Shown: positions 35,736 to 44,579 of the stretch, in pieces
Layout: each line of letters starts with the position of its first letter
Numbering within the stretch: the first letter of the stretch is position 1
From: Thiohalomonas sp963783235
Lineage (GTDB): Bacteria > Pseudomonadota > Gammaproteobacteria > Thiohalomonadales > Thiohalomonadaceae
Length of the DNA stretch: 64,000 bases
Assembly: GCA_963783235.1 (NCBI GenBank)
Contig: CAWAMN010000002.1
Location: 1,612,001-1,676,000, forward strand
Reading direction: 5' to 3'
Notes under the pieces: generated by a model
Database searches by the model: none
The model's input: the letters and a program-made list of their open reading frames with translations, nothing else
What the model was told of the DNA's origin: nothing
Made by a program: the position numbers and the translations under genes

Positions 35736-37676
35736 GTGTACGCCCGGCATGGGCATGAACTGATGGGGTGAAAGTCCTCTTACAGATATAACTACTAGCC
35801 GACGGCAAGGGCAAACCCGCGAGGGGATGTCTGGAGGAAGCCCGAGCGCAAAGGTGCGAGCCGACGGACAGAAATCGCATAGAAGGCTCAGTCCCCGGGC
35901 GAGTCAGCACAAGATGACGAAGCCCATCAGGTGCGGGGGATAGGGTAAATGCGGCGGTTGTGCACTGAAAGTTCATGTCCTTATTCGGGGAGGTCTGCCC
36001 GACTCCGCGATGTCCTACGTTACGGCCAGTATAACCAGATAGGCCACTGGTTGACCAAGCCTTGGCGCCCCGACCTGCCGTCAGCCGGGGCGAGCGAATC
36101 AGGCGGCAAGCCGTTACGTAGCGACATAGCGCGCTGGGGAGCAATTTCCAGCGTGATCGGGCAGAAGTCAGCAGAGGTCATAGTAATCGCGGTATCTGGA
36201 GCGATGCCGGGGTGAAGGACCAAACATGAGAAAACAAGGAGGAGCCGTGAGTCACTCGTCACCACCGCCGAACCCGACCGGGGGAGATGGGTCGCGGCGT
36301 GGCCTCACGCAGCCAGCCTTGCACGAGGAGTTGATGGCGCGGGTGCTGGACAGTGCCAACGTGCGCAGCGCATGGAAACGGGTGAAGGCCAACAAGGGGG
36401 CGCCCGGCATTGACGGGATGCCCATCGAGGACTTCCCCGCGTTTGCACGCGTGCACTGGCCGCACATCCGCCAGCAGCTTGCCGATGGCACCTACCAACC
36501 TCAGCCGGTGCGACGGGTTACTATCCCGAAGCCTCAGGGCGGGGAACGGTTGCTGGGAATACCTACGGTTACTGACCGGGTTATCCAGCAGGCCATTGCG
36601 CAAGTACTCACGCCGATTTTCGACCCGACCTTCTCCGAGTCGAGTTTCGGCTTCCGACCAGGCCGCTCCGCCCACGGAGCGCTCAGGCAGGTACAGACCC
36701 ACATCAAGGCCGGCTACCGCATCGCCGTCGACTTGGACTTGGCGAAATTCTTCGACAATGTCCGGCACGACGTCCTGATGGCCCGAGTGGCCAGAAAGGT
36801 ACGCGACAAGCGGCTATTGGCTTTGATTGGCCGTTACCTGCGGGCGGGTGTCCTGGTCGGGCAGTCCATCCAGGCAACGAAACTGGGCACGCCGCAGGGC
36901 GGTCCCCTCTCACCGTTGCTCGCGAACATCCTGCTAGACGATCTCGACCGTGAACTGGAACGGCGAGGCCATCGGTTTGCCCGCTACGCGGACGATTTGC
37001 TCATCCTCGTCAAAACGGTCAGAGCCGGTGACCGGGTGAAGGGCAGCGTAAGCCGCTTTCTCTCCTGCAAGCTGGCGCTGGTGGTCAATGAGCAGAAAAG
37101 CCGGGTGGTGAAGACCAACGACTGCCAGTTCCTCGGCTTTACCTTTCGAGGGGCAAAGCTTCGCTGGTCGGACCGGGCCTTTGACGACTTCAAGCACAAC
37201 GTCCGGCGACTGACCGGGCGCTCTTGGGGTGTGTCGATGGCTTACCGGCTGTACAAGCTCGCGCAGTATGTGCGTGGCTGGATGGGCTATTTCGGGATTT
37301 CCGACTATTACCGCCCGATCCCCGGACTCGATCAGTGGCTGCGCCGCCGGATCCGAATGTGCTACTGGAAACGGTGGCGCAAAACACGGACTAAGGTGCG
37401 CAACCTGCTGGCACTGGGGACGGGTAAACGCCACGCGATCTTCACAGCCCTCAGCAGCAAGAGCTACTGGCACCTGTCGAAGACGCTGGCGACGCAAACG
37501 GGGATGACGAATGAGTGGCTGAAGAGCCAGGGGCTGATCAACATCCGCATGCTGTGGATGAAAGCCCATGGCTATGCCTGAACTTCTCGTGTGCTTCTTT
37601 CTTGTGAACCGCCTAGTGCGGACCCGCATGCTAGGTGGTGTGGGGAGGGCGGGCTAGAAGCCCGCCCTTACCCGAT
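35736..37676 (+). mobile_element. complete group IIC-attC-type intron
   Basis: Begins GTGTACGCCCGGCATGGGCA and ends CCCGAT. Domain V is ACCGCCTAG...CTAGGTGGT closed by GCGGACCCGC, and domain VI is GGGCGGGCT-AGA-AGCCCGCCC. It carries its reverse transcriptase in domain IV. Inserted in an attC-like site in the orientation opposite to the cassette genes, as known for group IIC-attC introns. The exact end bases may shift by one or two. Confidence 0.85.
36226..37581 (+). CDS. ltrA: group II intron reverse transcriptase/maturase
   Basis: 451 aa. The reverse transcriptase fingers-palm blocks are complete: VTIPKPQGGERLLGIPTVTD, SSFGFRPGRSAHGALRQVQ, IAVDLDLAKFFDNVRHDVLM, LGTPQGGPLSPLLANILLDD, and the catalytic RYADDLLILV. 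A maturase (X) region follows (VRGWMGYFGISDYYRPIPGL, IRMCYWKRWRKTRTKVRNLL). No HNH endonuclease is present, as is normal for class C introns. It assists splicing and copies the intron into new attC sites. It could also mobilise the ORF-less copy at 40923-41610. Confidence 0.93.
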   Translation: MRKQGGAVSHSSPPPNPTGGDGSRRGLTQPALHEELMARVLDSANVRSAWKRVKANKGAPGIDGMPIEDFPAFARVHWPHIRQQLADGTYQPQPVRRVTIPKPQGGERLLGIPTVTDRVIQQAIAQVLTPIFDPTFSESSFGFRPGRSAHGALRQVQTHIKAGYRIAVDLDLAKFFDNVRHDVLMARVARKVRDKRLLALIGRYLRAGVLVGQSIQATKLGTPQGGPLSPLLANILLDDLDRELERRGHRFARYADDLLILVKTVRAGDRVKGSVSRFLSCKLALVVNEQKSRVVKTNDCQFLGFTFRGAKLRWSDRAFDDFKHNVRRLTGRSWGVSMAYRLYKLAQYVRGWMGYFGISDYYRPIPGLDQWLRRRIRMCYWKRWRKTRTKVRNLLALGTGKRHAIFTALSSKSYWHLSKTLATQTGMTNEWLKSQGLINIRMLWMKAHGYA

Positions 37677-38046
37677 TATGCATTATTGCTGACAGCGACA
37701 AATAACAGTAGTACCGCCACAGCAAACAACACTAATGCAGCAAGGACAACCGACCGACTTACAAGTGGTACACCCCTAGATTTTGCTTTTGCTGATTCAC
37801 GCTTGTATATACCGTAAATGACCAATACCCCCAGTGGCACGGTCACTAAGTACTTGCTGTAAGCGGGAAGCCCAAGATTGGCTAGCATAAGGCTTTCAAA
37901 TTCAAGCAGCTCTTTCGCCCATATGTAGCGAGCGCAAATAACTGCAACTGCGACAACAATGTAACCGGTAATTCTTACCCGTACTTCTCTCGCGCATTCT
38001 GAGGGGCAACACTGTGCACCGGCAGTCAAGCAAACCGGAGCACAGC

Positions 38047-38379
38047 ATGGACACCACGGAAATCTCACTCACCGACAAGCAGCGCGTCTGGCTTGATCAC
38101 ATCCGGGCCTGCGAGCAGTCCGGACAGTCGATGCGCCAGTACGCCAAGGCGCATGAGTTGAACGTAACGGCCTTCTATAACTGGAAGTCCACGCTCCGGC
38201 GCAAAGGCGTCCTCGGCGATAATCCCGCGCGGCCTCGCCTGTTTCAAAAAGCCCGTGTCGTTGACGGTCGCGGACTGGGCCGCTGCCGCGTTGTCTTGCC
38301 GACGGGCGTGGCGCTGGAGTTCGATAACAGCACCGAGCCGGCCTGGGTGGCGGAGTTGGTAAGGGCCTTGGCCGGATGA
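38047..38379 (+). CDS. tnpA: IS66 TnpA-like accessory protein (copy 2)
   Basis: 110 aa, identical in protein to copy 1 at 31959-32291; the same ATG choice and the same ATGA overlap with tnpB. Confidence 0.88.
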   Translation: MDTTEISLTDKQRVWLDHIRACEQSGQSMRQYAKAHELNVTAFYNWKSTLRRKGVLGDNPARPRLFQKARVVDGRGLGRCRVVLPTGVALEFDNSTEPAWVAELVRALAG

Positions 38380-38735
38380 TGCGCCCGAGTAACGACCTGC
38401 CTGAGGTGTATGTTTGCCTCAAGCCGGTGGACTTTCGAAAGGGCATCAATGGCTTGGCGGTGCTGGTCGAAGCCGAGCTGGAACTCGACCCGTTCTCCGA
38501 GCGGCTGTTCGTCTTCGTCAACCGGCGCCGCGACAAGGTCAAGATGCTCTACTGGGAAGGCTCCGGCTTTTGCCTGTGGATGAAGCGTCTGGAGAAGGAG
38601 CGCTTCAAGTGGCCGGTCTTTCTCGGCGGCGAACTGGCTACGCTCACCGGCCAGCAGCTCAACTGGCTGCTCGACGGGATTGATTTGCGCTATGTGCGGC
38701 CGCATCAGGCGCTGCACTACAAGTCAGCTTTATAG
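38376..38735 (+). CDS. tnpB: IS66 TnpB-like accessory protein (copy 2)
   Basis: 119 aa, identical in protein to copy 1. Confidence 0.93.
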   Translation: MMRPSNDLPEVYVCLKPVDFRKGINGLAVLVEAELELDPFSERLFVFVNRRRDKVKMLYWEGSGFCLWMKRLEKERFKWPVFLGGELATLTGQQLNWLLDGIDLRYVRPHQALHYKSAL

Positions 38736-38788
38736 GCCGATCGAAAAGTTCGATCACGACCATCGCTTTGGCTCGGTACAATGGGGCC

Positions 38789-40342
38789 ATGGTCGCTGTT
38801 ACGAACAATTTGCCGGACGACATCGAGGCGCTGAAAGCGCTGGTTGCCAAGCAGCAGACGCAGCTGCAGCGAAAAGACGCGCAGATTGTCGCGCTTCAGG
38901 AAAAGCTGAATATCCTGGTGGCCAAGCGCTTCGGCCGCTCTTCGGAAAAGGCCGACAAACACCAGCTCGGCCTTTTCAATGAGGCCGAGGCCCCGGAGCA
39001 GGCCGAGGGCACAGTCGATGAAGCCGAAGAGGCCTCGGTCACTGTCCCGGCCCACCAGCGCCAAAAGCCCGGTCGCAAGCCGCTGCCGGATTACATCGAG
39101 CGGGTCGAGGTCCTGCATGACCTGCCCGAAGCCGAGAAGGTCTGCCCGCATGACGGCAGCGCCCTGGAGCGCATTGGCGAGGAGATCTCCGAGCAGCTGG
39201 ATGTGATCCCGGCCAAAGTCCAGGTGTTGCGTCACATCCGGCCCAAGTACGCCTGCCCCTGCTGCCGTCAGGGGGTGAAGACGGCGAAGCTCCCGCCCCA
39301 GCCGATTCCGAAGAGCTTTGCCAGCCCCGGCCTTCTGGCCCACGTGTGTACCGCCAAGTACGTCGATGCCCTGCCGCTGTACCGACAGGAAAGCATTCTG
39401 AGGCGGGCCGGCGTCGAGATCCCCCGGGCCACCCTGGCCGGCTGGATGCTCAAGCTCGGGGATTTGGTCCTGCCACTGGTTAACCTGCTGCGCGATACGC
39501 TGCTCGGTTACGACATCGTGCAGATGGACGAGACTACGGTGCAGGTGTTGAAGGAGGACGGCAAAAAGGCATCCTCCAAGTCCTATATGTGGGTCCAGCG
39601 CGGCGGTCCGCCCAACAAGCCGGTCATCCTCTTCGATTACGACCCCTCAAGGGGCCAGTCCGTACCGCTTCGTCTGCTTGAAGGCTTTAGCGGCACTGTG
39701 CAGTGCGATGGCTATGACGGCTATAACGCCGTGGCCGAGCAGCAGGATGTGCGCCTGCTTGGCTGCATGGCCCATGCCCGGCGCAAATTCGACGAGGCGC
39801 TCAAGGCGCAGGGCAAGAAGGCCAAGGGCAAACCGACCGGCCGCGCTGGCAAGGGCCTCGACTTCATTGGCAAGCTCTACCGTATCGAAAAGCAGGCCAA
39901 AGACCTCAGCCCCGAGGAGCGCTACCGACTGCGCCAGGAGAAGGCCCGGCCGGTGCTGAAGGACATGCGAAAGTGGCTGGAGCAGTCGCTGCCCGAGGTA
40001 CCGCCCCAAAGTGCCATCGGCAGGGCCTTGGGCTATCTGGCCGGTGAATGGTCCAAGCTGGCCCGTTACGTCGAAGACGGCCGCCTCAGCATCGACAACA
40101 ATGCCGCCGAGCGCGCCATCCGCCCCTTTGTCATCGGTCGCAACAACTGGCTCTTTGCCGATACCCCCAAGGGCGCGCACACCTCGGCACGGCTATACAG
40201 TCTCATCGCCACCGCCAAGGCCAGCGGCCATGAGCCCTACCGCTACCTGCGCCACGTTTTTAAAGAACTACCCGGCGCCGAATCGGTCGAGGATTTCGAG
40301 GCGCTGCTGCCTTTCAATCTCGACGCCGACAGCTTGGATTAG
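38789..40342 (+). CDS. tnpC: IS66 transposase TnpC (copy 2)
   Basis: 517 aa. Differs from copy 1 by RGGPPNKPVILF in place of RGGPPDKPVILF, just before a catalytic-core strand. The conserved DDE residues named for copy 1 are intact, so activity may be retained. Confidence 0.95.
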   Translation: MVAVTNNLPDDIEALKALVAKQQTQLQRKDAQIVALQEKLNILVAKRFGRSSEKADKHQLGLFNEAEAPEQAEGTVDEAEEASVTVPAHQRQKPGRKPLPDYIERVEVLHDLPEAEKVCPHDGSALERIGEEISEQLDVIPAKVQVLRHIRPKYACPCCRQGVKTAKLPPQPIPKSFASPGLLAHVCTAKYVDALPLYRQESILRRAGVEIPRATLAGWMLKLGDLVLPLVNLLRDTLLGYDIVQMDETTVQVLKEDGKKASSKSYMWVQRGGPPNKPVILFDYDPSRGQSVPLRLLEGFSGTVQCDGYDGYNAVAEQQDVRLLGCMAHARRKFDEALKAQGKKAKGKPTGRAGKGLDFIGKLYRIEKQAKDLSPEERYRLRQEKARPVLKDMRKWLEQSLPEVPPQSAIGRALGYLAGEWSKLARYVEDGRLSIDNNAAERAIRPFVIGRNNWLFADTPKGAHTSARLYSLIATAKASGHEPYRYLRHVFKELPGAESVEDFEALLPFNLDADSLD

Positions 40343-40434
40343 GCCGGAACCCCGCGCAATACGGGTTTCGCTAATCGCTTACACAACAATTAATACCTCT
40401 ATATAGCTATAGTTTCTGTCGATTTTCATTTTAT

Positions 40435-40492
40435 GCATAACGACCGAGCTCACCCGCCGCGGTACGCGGTCGGGTGGAGCGCAGAGTTAGGA
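40435..40492 (-). other. integron attC-like site (attC2), uninterrupted
   Basis: Minus strand: TCCTAAC...GTTATGC cores. GCTCCACCCG and CGGGTGAGC pair with one extrahelical base around a GC-rich centre. It lies eight bases after the stop of the 40501-40848 gene and five bases before the start of the next cassette gene, exactly the cassette-attC-cassette layout. It is the only site here not hit by an intron. Confidence 0.78.
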
Positions 40493-40500
40493 ACCTGCTC

Positions 40501-40848
40501 CTAGATTCCATTTTCCTCCCTCCCTGCATTAAACAAAATACTGAAACTTAACCAGCAACACGAGACTACAGAAGCTACCAAGCCCACCCACAGTTCCCCA
40601 TTCGGGCCAAGGGCGTTGTGGGCTATTTCCAGCAGTCTGGCTCCTCGGGTAAGCCCATGTGAATGGTCAACCTCCGAAACCTGTTGCAAATAACCGGCTG
40701 AGATGGCTAAGGCTATGATTGGGCGAGAGTGTCTGAAAATCGCTTCTTCCCAGCTATATGTCTTCCCTCGCCAAGCATCTACGAGGCGCCACAGGAGAAA
40801 AGATCCTGCAACGCTTAACCCCGCGACAAGAAAAGTTAATTCATTCAT
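40501..40848 (-). CDS. integron cassette membrane protein
   Basis: 115 aa. The ATG at 40848 directly follows the attC1 core GTTAGGA. Three hydrophobic segments are visible: LTFLVAGLSVAGSFLLWRLV, PIIALAISAGYLQQV and LWVGLVASVVSCCWLSFSIL. No family recognised, as is common for cassette proteins. Probably an inner-membrane protein. Confidence 0.72.
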   Translation of the reverse strand: MNELTFLVAGLSVAGSFLLWRLVDAWRGKTYSWEEAIFRHSRPIIALAISAGYLQQVSEVDHSHGLTRGARLLEIAHNALGPNGELWVGLVASVVSCCWLSFSILFNAGREENGI

Positions 40849-40849
40849 T

Positions 40850-40922
40850 CCTAACGTTCCGCTTGAACCGCGGCTTGCCCTGGAGCGGAGCGGAAGGGTA
40901 AGGCGTCGGATTCAAAGCGGGT
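40850..40922 (-). other. integron attC-like site (attC1), interrupted by the ORF-less intron
   Basis: Plus strand CCGCTTGAACCG and CGGATTCAAAGCGG are complementary apart from two unpaired bases, the extrahelical bases that polarise attC sites. CTAACG is one core; the other, GTTAGGC-type (TTAGGC), is across the intron at 41610-41615, overlapping the stop codon of the preceding cassette gene. Confidence 0.8.
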
Positions 40923-41610
40923 GTGTACGCCCGGCATGGGCATGAACTGATGGGGTGGAAGTCCCCTGTAGGAGACTCTACGTTGACCCGTAAGGGATTG
41001 ACGATAACTACTAGCCGACGGCAAGGGCGTCACCGCGAGGTGGGGTCTGGAGGAAGCCCGAGCGCAAAAGTGCGAGCCGACGGACAGAAATCGCATAGAA
41101 GGCCTAGTCCGGGGGCGAGTCAGCACAAGATGACGAAGCCCATAGAGTCGCGTGGACAGGGTAAATGCGGCGGTTGTGCACGGAAAGTTCATGTTCTTAT
41201 CCGGGGAGATCTGTCTCACTTGCGGCCTGAGCCGCCACGGGAGCCGAATTGAGGGCCAGCCCGAAAGGACTGGAATCACCATCGGACCCTACCGTGACTC
41301 GGGTAGCGCGTCTTACGGTAACGTCTGACGTGATGGGACAGAAGTCAGCAGACGGCATAGTAGCCAAACGCCCACCGTAATGGGTGGGACAGGGTGAAGG
41401 CCTGAACCTTCGGCAACGAGAGAGCCGGACGGATCTCAACGACCGTAATGCACCCGACCGGGTGAAACGGCCTTGGCGGTTCGTCACGTAACCAGCGTTG
41501 AAGGTCGGCATTTTACGGTGTGTCCTTTTAACTCCGAGGGAAGCGCCCCGTGCGGACCCGCATGCGGGGTGCTGTGGGGGCTGGGGGTTAGAAACCCCCG
41601 GCTACCCGAT
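40923..41610 (+). mobile_element. ORF-less group IIC-attC-type intron
   Basis: Begins GTGTACGCCCGGCATGGGCA like the complete intron and shares most of its domain I (ACTACTAGCCGACGGCAAGG; GGACAGAAATCGCATAGAAG). Domain V is CGCCCCG-TGCGGACCCGCA-TGCGGGGTG and domain VI GGGGGTT-AGA-AACCCCC; it ends CCCGAT. Only about 688 bp: no reverse transcriptase remains in domain IV. The 5' and 3' ends and domain V look intact, so trans-splicing help from the 36226-37581 protein is plausible. Confidence 0.82.
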
Positions 41611-41990
41611 TAGGCATTTTGGCTACCAGCGTGAGTATTGGAATTAGCGTGAACCAGAACATTAGTTGCGGCTGCAAATACAATAAATGATAAATACGTA
41701 GAGACAATATTAAGAACCACCATCACTGACAGTATGCTTGAAACATCAATGCCTTTCTGAGCCTGGTTAATTACCCACAAATAACCACCGGCATTTATGA
41801 CAAACATCGCTGCAACAAAGGTGGAAATTTGCATGCTTTGCCTAACATGGTTAAAGAAGTATGAAATACCGGCAAAAACCGACATAAGACCTAGCCCTTT
41901 TATAAACACGATTGGCATTACATAGATTGTTACAACCCACATTGATGCTTTTACTGCTTCTTTGAGCAATATGTGTTGCTCTGCAGACAA
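41610..41990 (-). CDS. integron cassette membrane protein, possibly 5'-truncated
   Basis: 126 aa from a TTG at 41990. Four hydrophobic helices (WVVTIYVMPIVFIKGLGLMS, ISTFVAAMFVINAGGYLWVI, ILSVMVVLNIVSTYLSFIVF and the second part of the first). No family recognised. The frame stays open upstream (FNYLVKFAS) until the end of IS66 copy 3 at 42025, with no ATG, so the real start was probably lost at the IS66 junction. The stop TAA overlaps the attC1 core. Confidence 0.6.
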   Translation of the reverse strand: MSAEQHILLKEAVKASMWVVTIYVMPIVFIKGLGLMSVFAGISYFFNHVRQSMQISTFVAAMFVINAGGYLWVINQAQKGIDVSSILSVMVVLNIVSTYLSFIVFAAATNVLVHANSNTHAGSQNA

Positions 41991-42064
41991 AGAAGCAAAC
42001 TTAACAAGATAATTGAAGAGGAACGTAAGCGATTAGCGAAACCCGTATTGCGCGGGGTTCCGGC

Positions 42065-43618
42065 CTAATCCAAGCTGTCGGCGTCGAGATTAAAAGGCAG
42101 CAGCGCCTCGAAATCCTCGACCGATTCGGCGCCGGGTAGTTCTTTAAAAACGTGGCGCAGGTAGCGGTAGGGCTCATGGCCGCTGGCCTTGGCGGTGGCG
42201 ATGAGACTGTATAGCCGTGCCGAGGTGTGCGCGCCCTTGGGGGTATCGGCAAAGAGCCAGTTGTTGCGACCGATGACAAAGGGGCGGATGGCGCGCTCGG
42301 CGGCATTGTTGTCGATGCTGAGGCGGCCGTCTTCGACGTAACGGGCCAGCTTGGACCATTCACCGGCCAGATAGCCCAAGGCCCTGCCGATGGCACTTTG
42401 GGGCGGTACCTCGGGCAGCGACTGCTCCAGCCACTTTCGCATGTCCTTCAGCACCGGCCGGGCCTTCTCCTGGCGCAGTCGGTAGCGCTCCTCGGGGCTG
42501 AGGTCTTTGGCCTGCTTTTCGATACGGTAGAGCTTGCCAATGAAGTCGAGGCCCTTGCCAGCGCGGCCGGTCGGTTTGCCCTTGGCCTTCTTGCCCTGCG
42601 CCTTGAGCGCCTCGTCGAATTTGCGCCGGGCATGGGCCATGCAGCCAAGCAGGCGCACATCCTGCTGCTCGGCCACGGCGTTATAGCCGTCATAGCCATC
42701 GCACTGCACAGTGCCGCTAAAGCCTTCAAGCAGACGAAGCGGTACGGACTGGCCCCTTGAGGGGTCGTAATCGAAGAGGATGACCGGCTTGTCGGGCGGA
42801 CCGCCGCGCTGGACCCACATATAGGACTTGGAGGATGCCTTTTTGCCGTCCTCCTTCAACACCTGCACCGTAGTCTCGTCCATCTGCACGATGTCGTAAC
42901 CGAGCAGCGTATCGCGCAGCAGGTTAACCAGTGGCAGGACCAAATCCCCGAGCTTGAGCATCCAGCCGGCCAGGGTGGCCCGGGGGATCTCGACGCCGGC
43001 CCGCCTCAGAATGCTTTCCTGTCGGTACAGCGGCAGGGCATCGACGTACTTGGCGGTACACACGTGGGCCAGAAGGCCGGGGCTGGCAAAGCTCTTCGGA
43101 ATCGGCTGGGGCGGGAGCTTCGCCGTCTTCACCCCCTGACGGCAGCAGGGGCAGGCGTACTTGGGCCGGATGTGACGCAACACCTGGACTTTGGCCGGGA
43201 TCACATCCAGCTGCTCGGAGATCTCCTCGCCAATGCGCTCCAGGGCGCTGCCGTCATGCGGGCAGACCTTCTCGGCTTCGGGCAGGTCATGCAGGACCTC
43301 GACCCGCTCGATGTAATCCGGCAGCGGCTTGCGACCGGGCTTTTGGCGCTGGTGGGCCGGGACAGTGACCGAGGCTTCTTCGGCTTCATCGACTGTGCCC
43401 TCGGCCTGCTCCGGGGCCTCGGCCTCATTGAAAAGGCCGAGCTGGTGTTTGTCGGCCTTTTCCGAAGAGCGGCCGAAGCGCTTGGCCACCAGGATATTCA
43501 GCTTTTCCTGAAGCGCGACAATCTGCGCGTCTTTTCGCTGCAGCTGCGTCTGCTGCTTGGCAACCAGCGCTTTCAGCGCCTCGATGTCGTCCGGCAAATT
43601 GTTCGTAACAGCGACCAT
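42065..43618 (-). CDS. tnpC: IS66 transposase TnpC (copy 3)
   Basis: 517 aa, identical in protein to copy 1 as far as I can see; a few silent changes in the DNA. The DDE region is intact. Confidence 0.95.
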   Translation of the reverse strand: MVAVTNNLPDDIEALKALVAKQQTQLQRKDAQIVALQEKLNILVAKRFGRSSEKADKHQLGLFNEAEAPEQAEGTVDEAEEASVTVPAHQRQKPGRKPLPDYIERVEVLHDLPEAEKVCPHDGSALERIGEEISEQLDVIPAKVQVLRHIRPKYACPCCRQGVKTAKLPPQPIPKSFASPGLLAHVCTAKYVDALPLYRQESILRRAGVEIPRATLAGWMLKLGDLVLPLVNLLRDTLLGYDIVQMDETTVQVLKEDGKKASSKSYMWVQRGGPPDKPVILFDYDPSRGQSVPLRLLEGFSGTVQCDGYDGYNAVAEQQDVRLLGCMAHARRKFDEALKAQGKKAKGKPTGRAGKGLDFIGKLYRIEKQAKDLSPEERYRLRQEKARPVLKDMRKWLEQSLPEVPPQSAIGRALGYLAGEWSKLARYVEDGRLSIDNNAAERAIRPFVIGRNNWLFADTPKGAHTSARLYSLIATAKASGHEPYRYLRHVFKELPGAESVEDFEALLPFNLDADSLD

Positions 43619-43671
43619 GGCCCCATTGTACCGAGCCAAAGCGATGGTCGTGATCGAACTTTTCGATCGGC

Positions 43672-44031
43672 CTATAAAGCTGACTTGTAGTGCAGCGCCT
43701 GATGCGGCCGCACATAGCGCAAATCAATCCCGTCGAGCAGCCAGTTGAGCTGCTGGCCGGTGAGCGTAGCCAGTTCGCCGCCGAGAAAGACCGGCCACTT
43801 GAAGCGCTCCTTCTCCAGACGCTTCATCCACAGGCAAAAGCCGGAGCCTTCCCAGTAGAGCATCTTGACCTTGTCGCGGCGCCGGTTGACGAAGACGAAC
43901 AGCCGCTCGGAGAACGGGTCGAGTTCCAGCTCGGCTTCGACCAGCACCGCCAAGCCATTGATGCCCTTTCGAAAGTCCACCGGCTTGAGGCAAACATACA
44001 CCTCAGGCAGGTCGTTACTCGGGCGCATCAT
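43672..44031 (-). CDS. tnpB: IS66 TnpB-like accessory protein (copy 3)
   Basis: 119 aa, identical in protein to the other two copies. Confidence 0.93.
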   Translation of the reverse strand: MMRPSNDLPEVYVCLKPVDFRKGINGLAVLVEAELELDPFSERLFVFVNRRRDKVKMLYWEGSGFCLWMKRLEKERFKWPVFLGGELATLTGQQLNWLLDGIDLRYVRPHQALHYKSAL

Positions 44032-44360
44032 CCGGCCAAGGCCCTTACCAACTCCGCCACCCAGGCCGGCTCGGTGCTGTTATCGAACTCCAGCGCCACG
44101 CCCGTCGGCAAGACAACGCGGCAGCGGCCCAGTCCGCGACCGTCAACGACACGGGCTTTTTGAAACAGGCGAGGCCGCGCGGGATTATCGCCGAGGACGC
44201 CTTTGCGCCGGAGCGTGGACTTCCAGTTATAGAAGGCCGTTACGTTCAACTCATGCGCCTTGGCGTACTGGCGCATCGACTGTCCGGACTGCTCGCAGGC
44301 CCGGATGTGATCAAGCCAGACGCGCTGCTTGTCGGTGAGTGAGATTTCCGTGGTGTCCAT
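44028..44360 (-). CDS. tnpA: IS66 TnpA-like accessory protein (copy 3)
   Basis: 110 aa, identical in protein to copies 1 and 2; overlaps tnpB by ATGA. Confidence 0.88.
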   Translation of the reverse strand: MDTTEISLTDKQRVWLDHIRACEQSGQSMRQYAKAHELNVTAFYNWKSTLRRKGVLGDNPARPRLFQKARVVDGRGLGRCRVVLPTGVALEFDNSTEPAWVAELVRALAG

Positions 44361-44446
44361 GCTGTGCTCCGGTTTGCTTGACTGCCGGTGCACAGTGTTG
44401 CCCCTCAGAATGCGCGAGAGAAGTACGGGGAAGAATTACCGGTTAC

Positions 44447-44579
44447 TTTCTACGAGCGCAAGAAGGCCAAGCGAAATGCCGTGGTCGCCATCAAGGCGGT
44501 GGCGCACAAGCTGGCGCGCGCCGCCTACTACGTCATGCGTGACCGTGTCCCGTTCGACATCCAGAAGGCCTTCGGATGA
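44447..44579 (+). pseudogene. C-terminal remnant of an IS110-family transposase
   Basis: 44 codons after the IS66 end: FYERKKAKRNAVVAIKAVAH followed by KLARAAYYVMRDRVPFDIQK and a stop. This is the usual C-terminus of IS110-type DEDD transposases (transposase_20 domain tail). Everything upstream is missing, replaced by IS66 copy 3. Confidence 0.75.

Larger units (their letters stand above)
37961..40382 (+). mobile_element. IS66-family insertion sequence, copy 2 (2422 bp)
   Basis: Same length and ends as copy 1, flanked by the perfect duplication ACAACAAT (37953-37960 and 40383-40390). A few substitutions separate it from copy 1, one of which changes Asp to Asn in tnpC. Confidence 0.95.
37676..40429 (-). 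pseudogene. integron cassette membrane-protein gene split by IS66 copy 2
   Basis: The 5' end, ATG at 40429 (MKIDRNYSYIEVLIV), runs into IS66 at 40383. After removal of IS66 and one copy of the duplication ACAACAAT the frame continues from 37952 as VAVAVICARYIWAKELLEFE to a stop at 37676. The joined protein is about 109 aa with three hydrophobic helices (VLIVVAVAVICA, YLVTVPLGVLVIYGIY, VVLAALVLFAVAVLLLFVAV). Function unknown. The stop TAA overlaps the attC3 core. Confidence 0.82.
42025..44446 (-). mobile_element. IS66-family insertion sequence, copy 3 (2422 bp, inverted, no target duplication)
   Basis: Same length and ends as the other copies but on the minus strand. The flanking octamers AGAGGAAC and TTTCTACG do not match. 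The left neighbour is a cassette gene, the right an IS110-type transposase remnant, so the two flanks come from different insertions. Confidence 0.95.
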
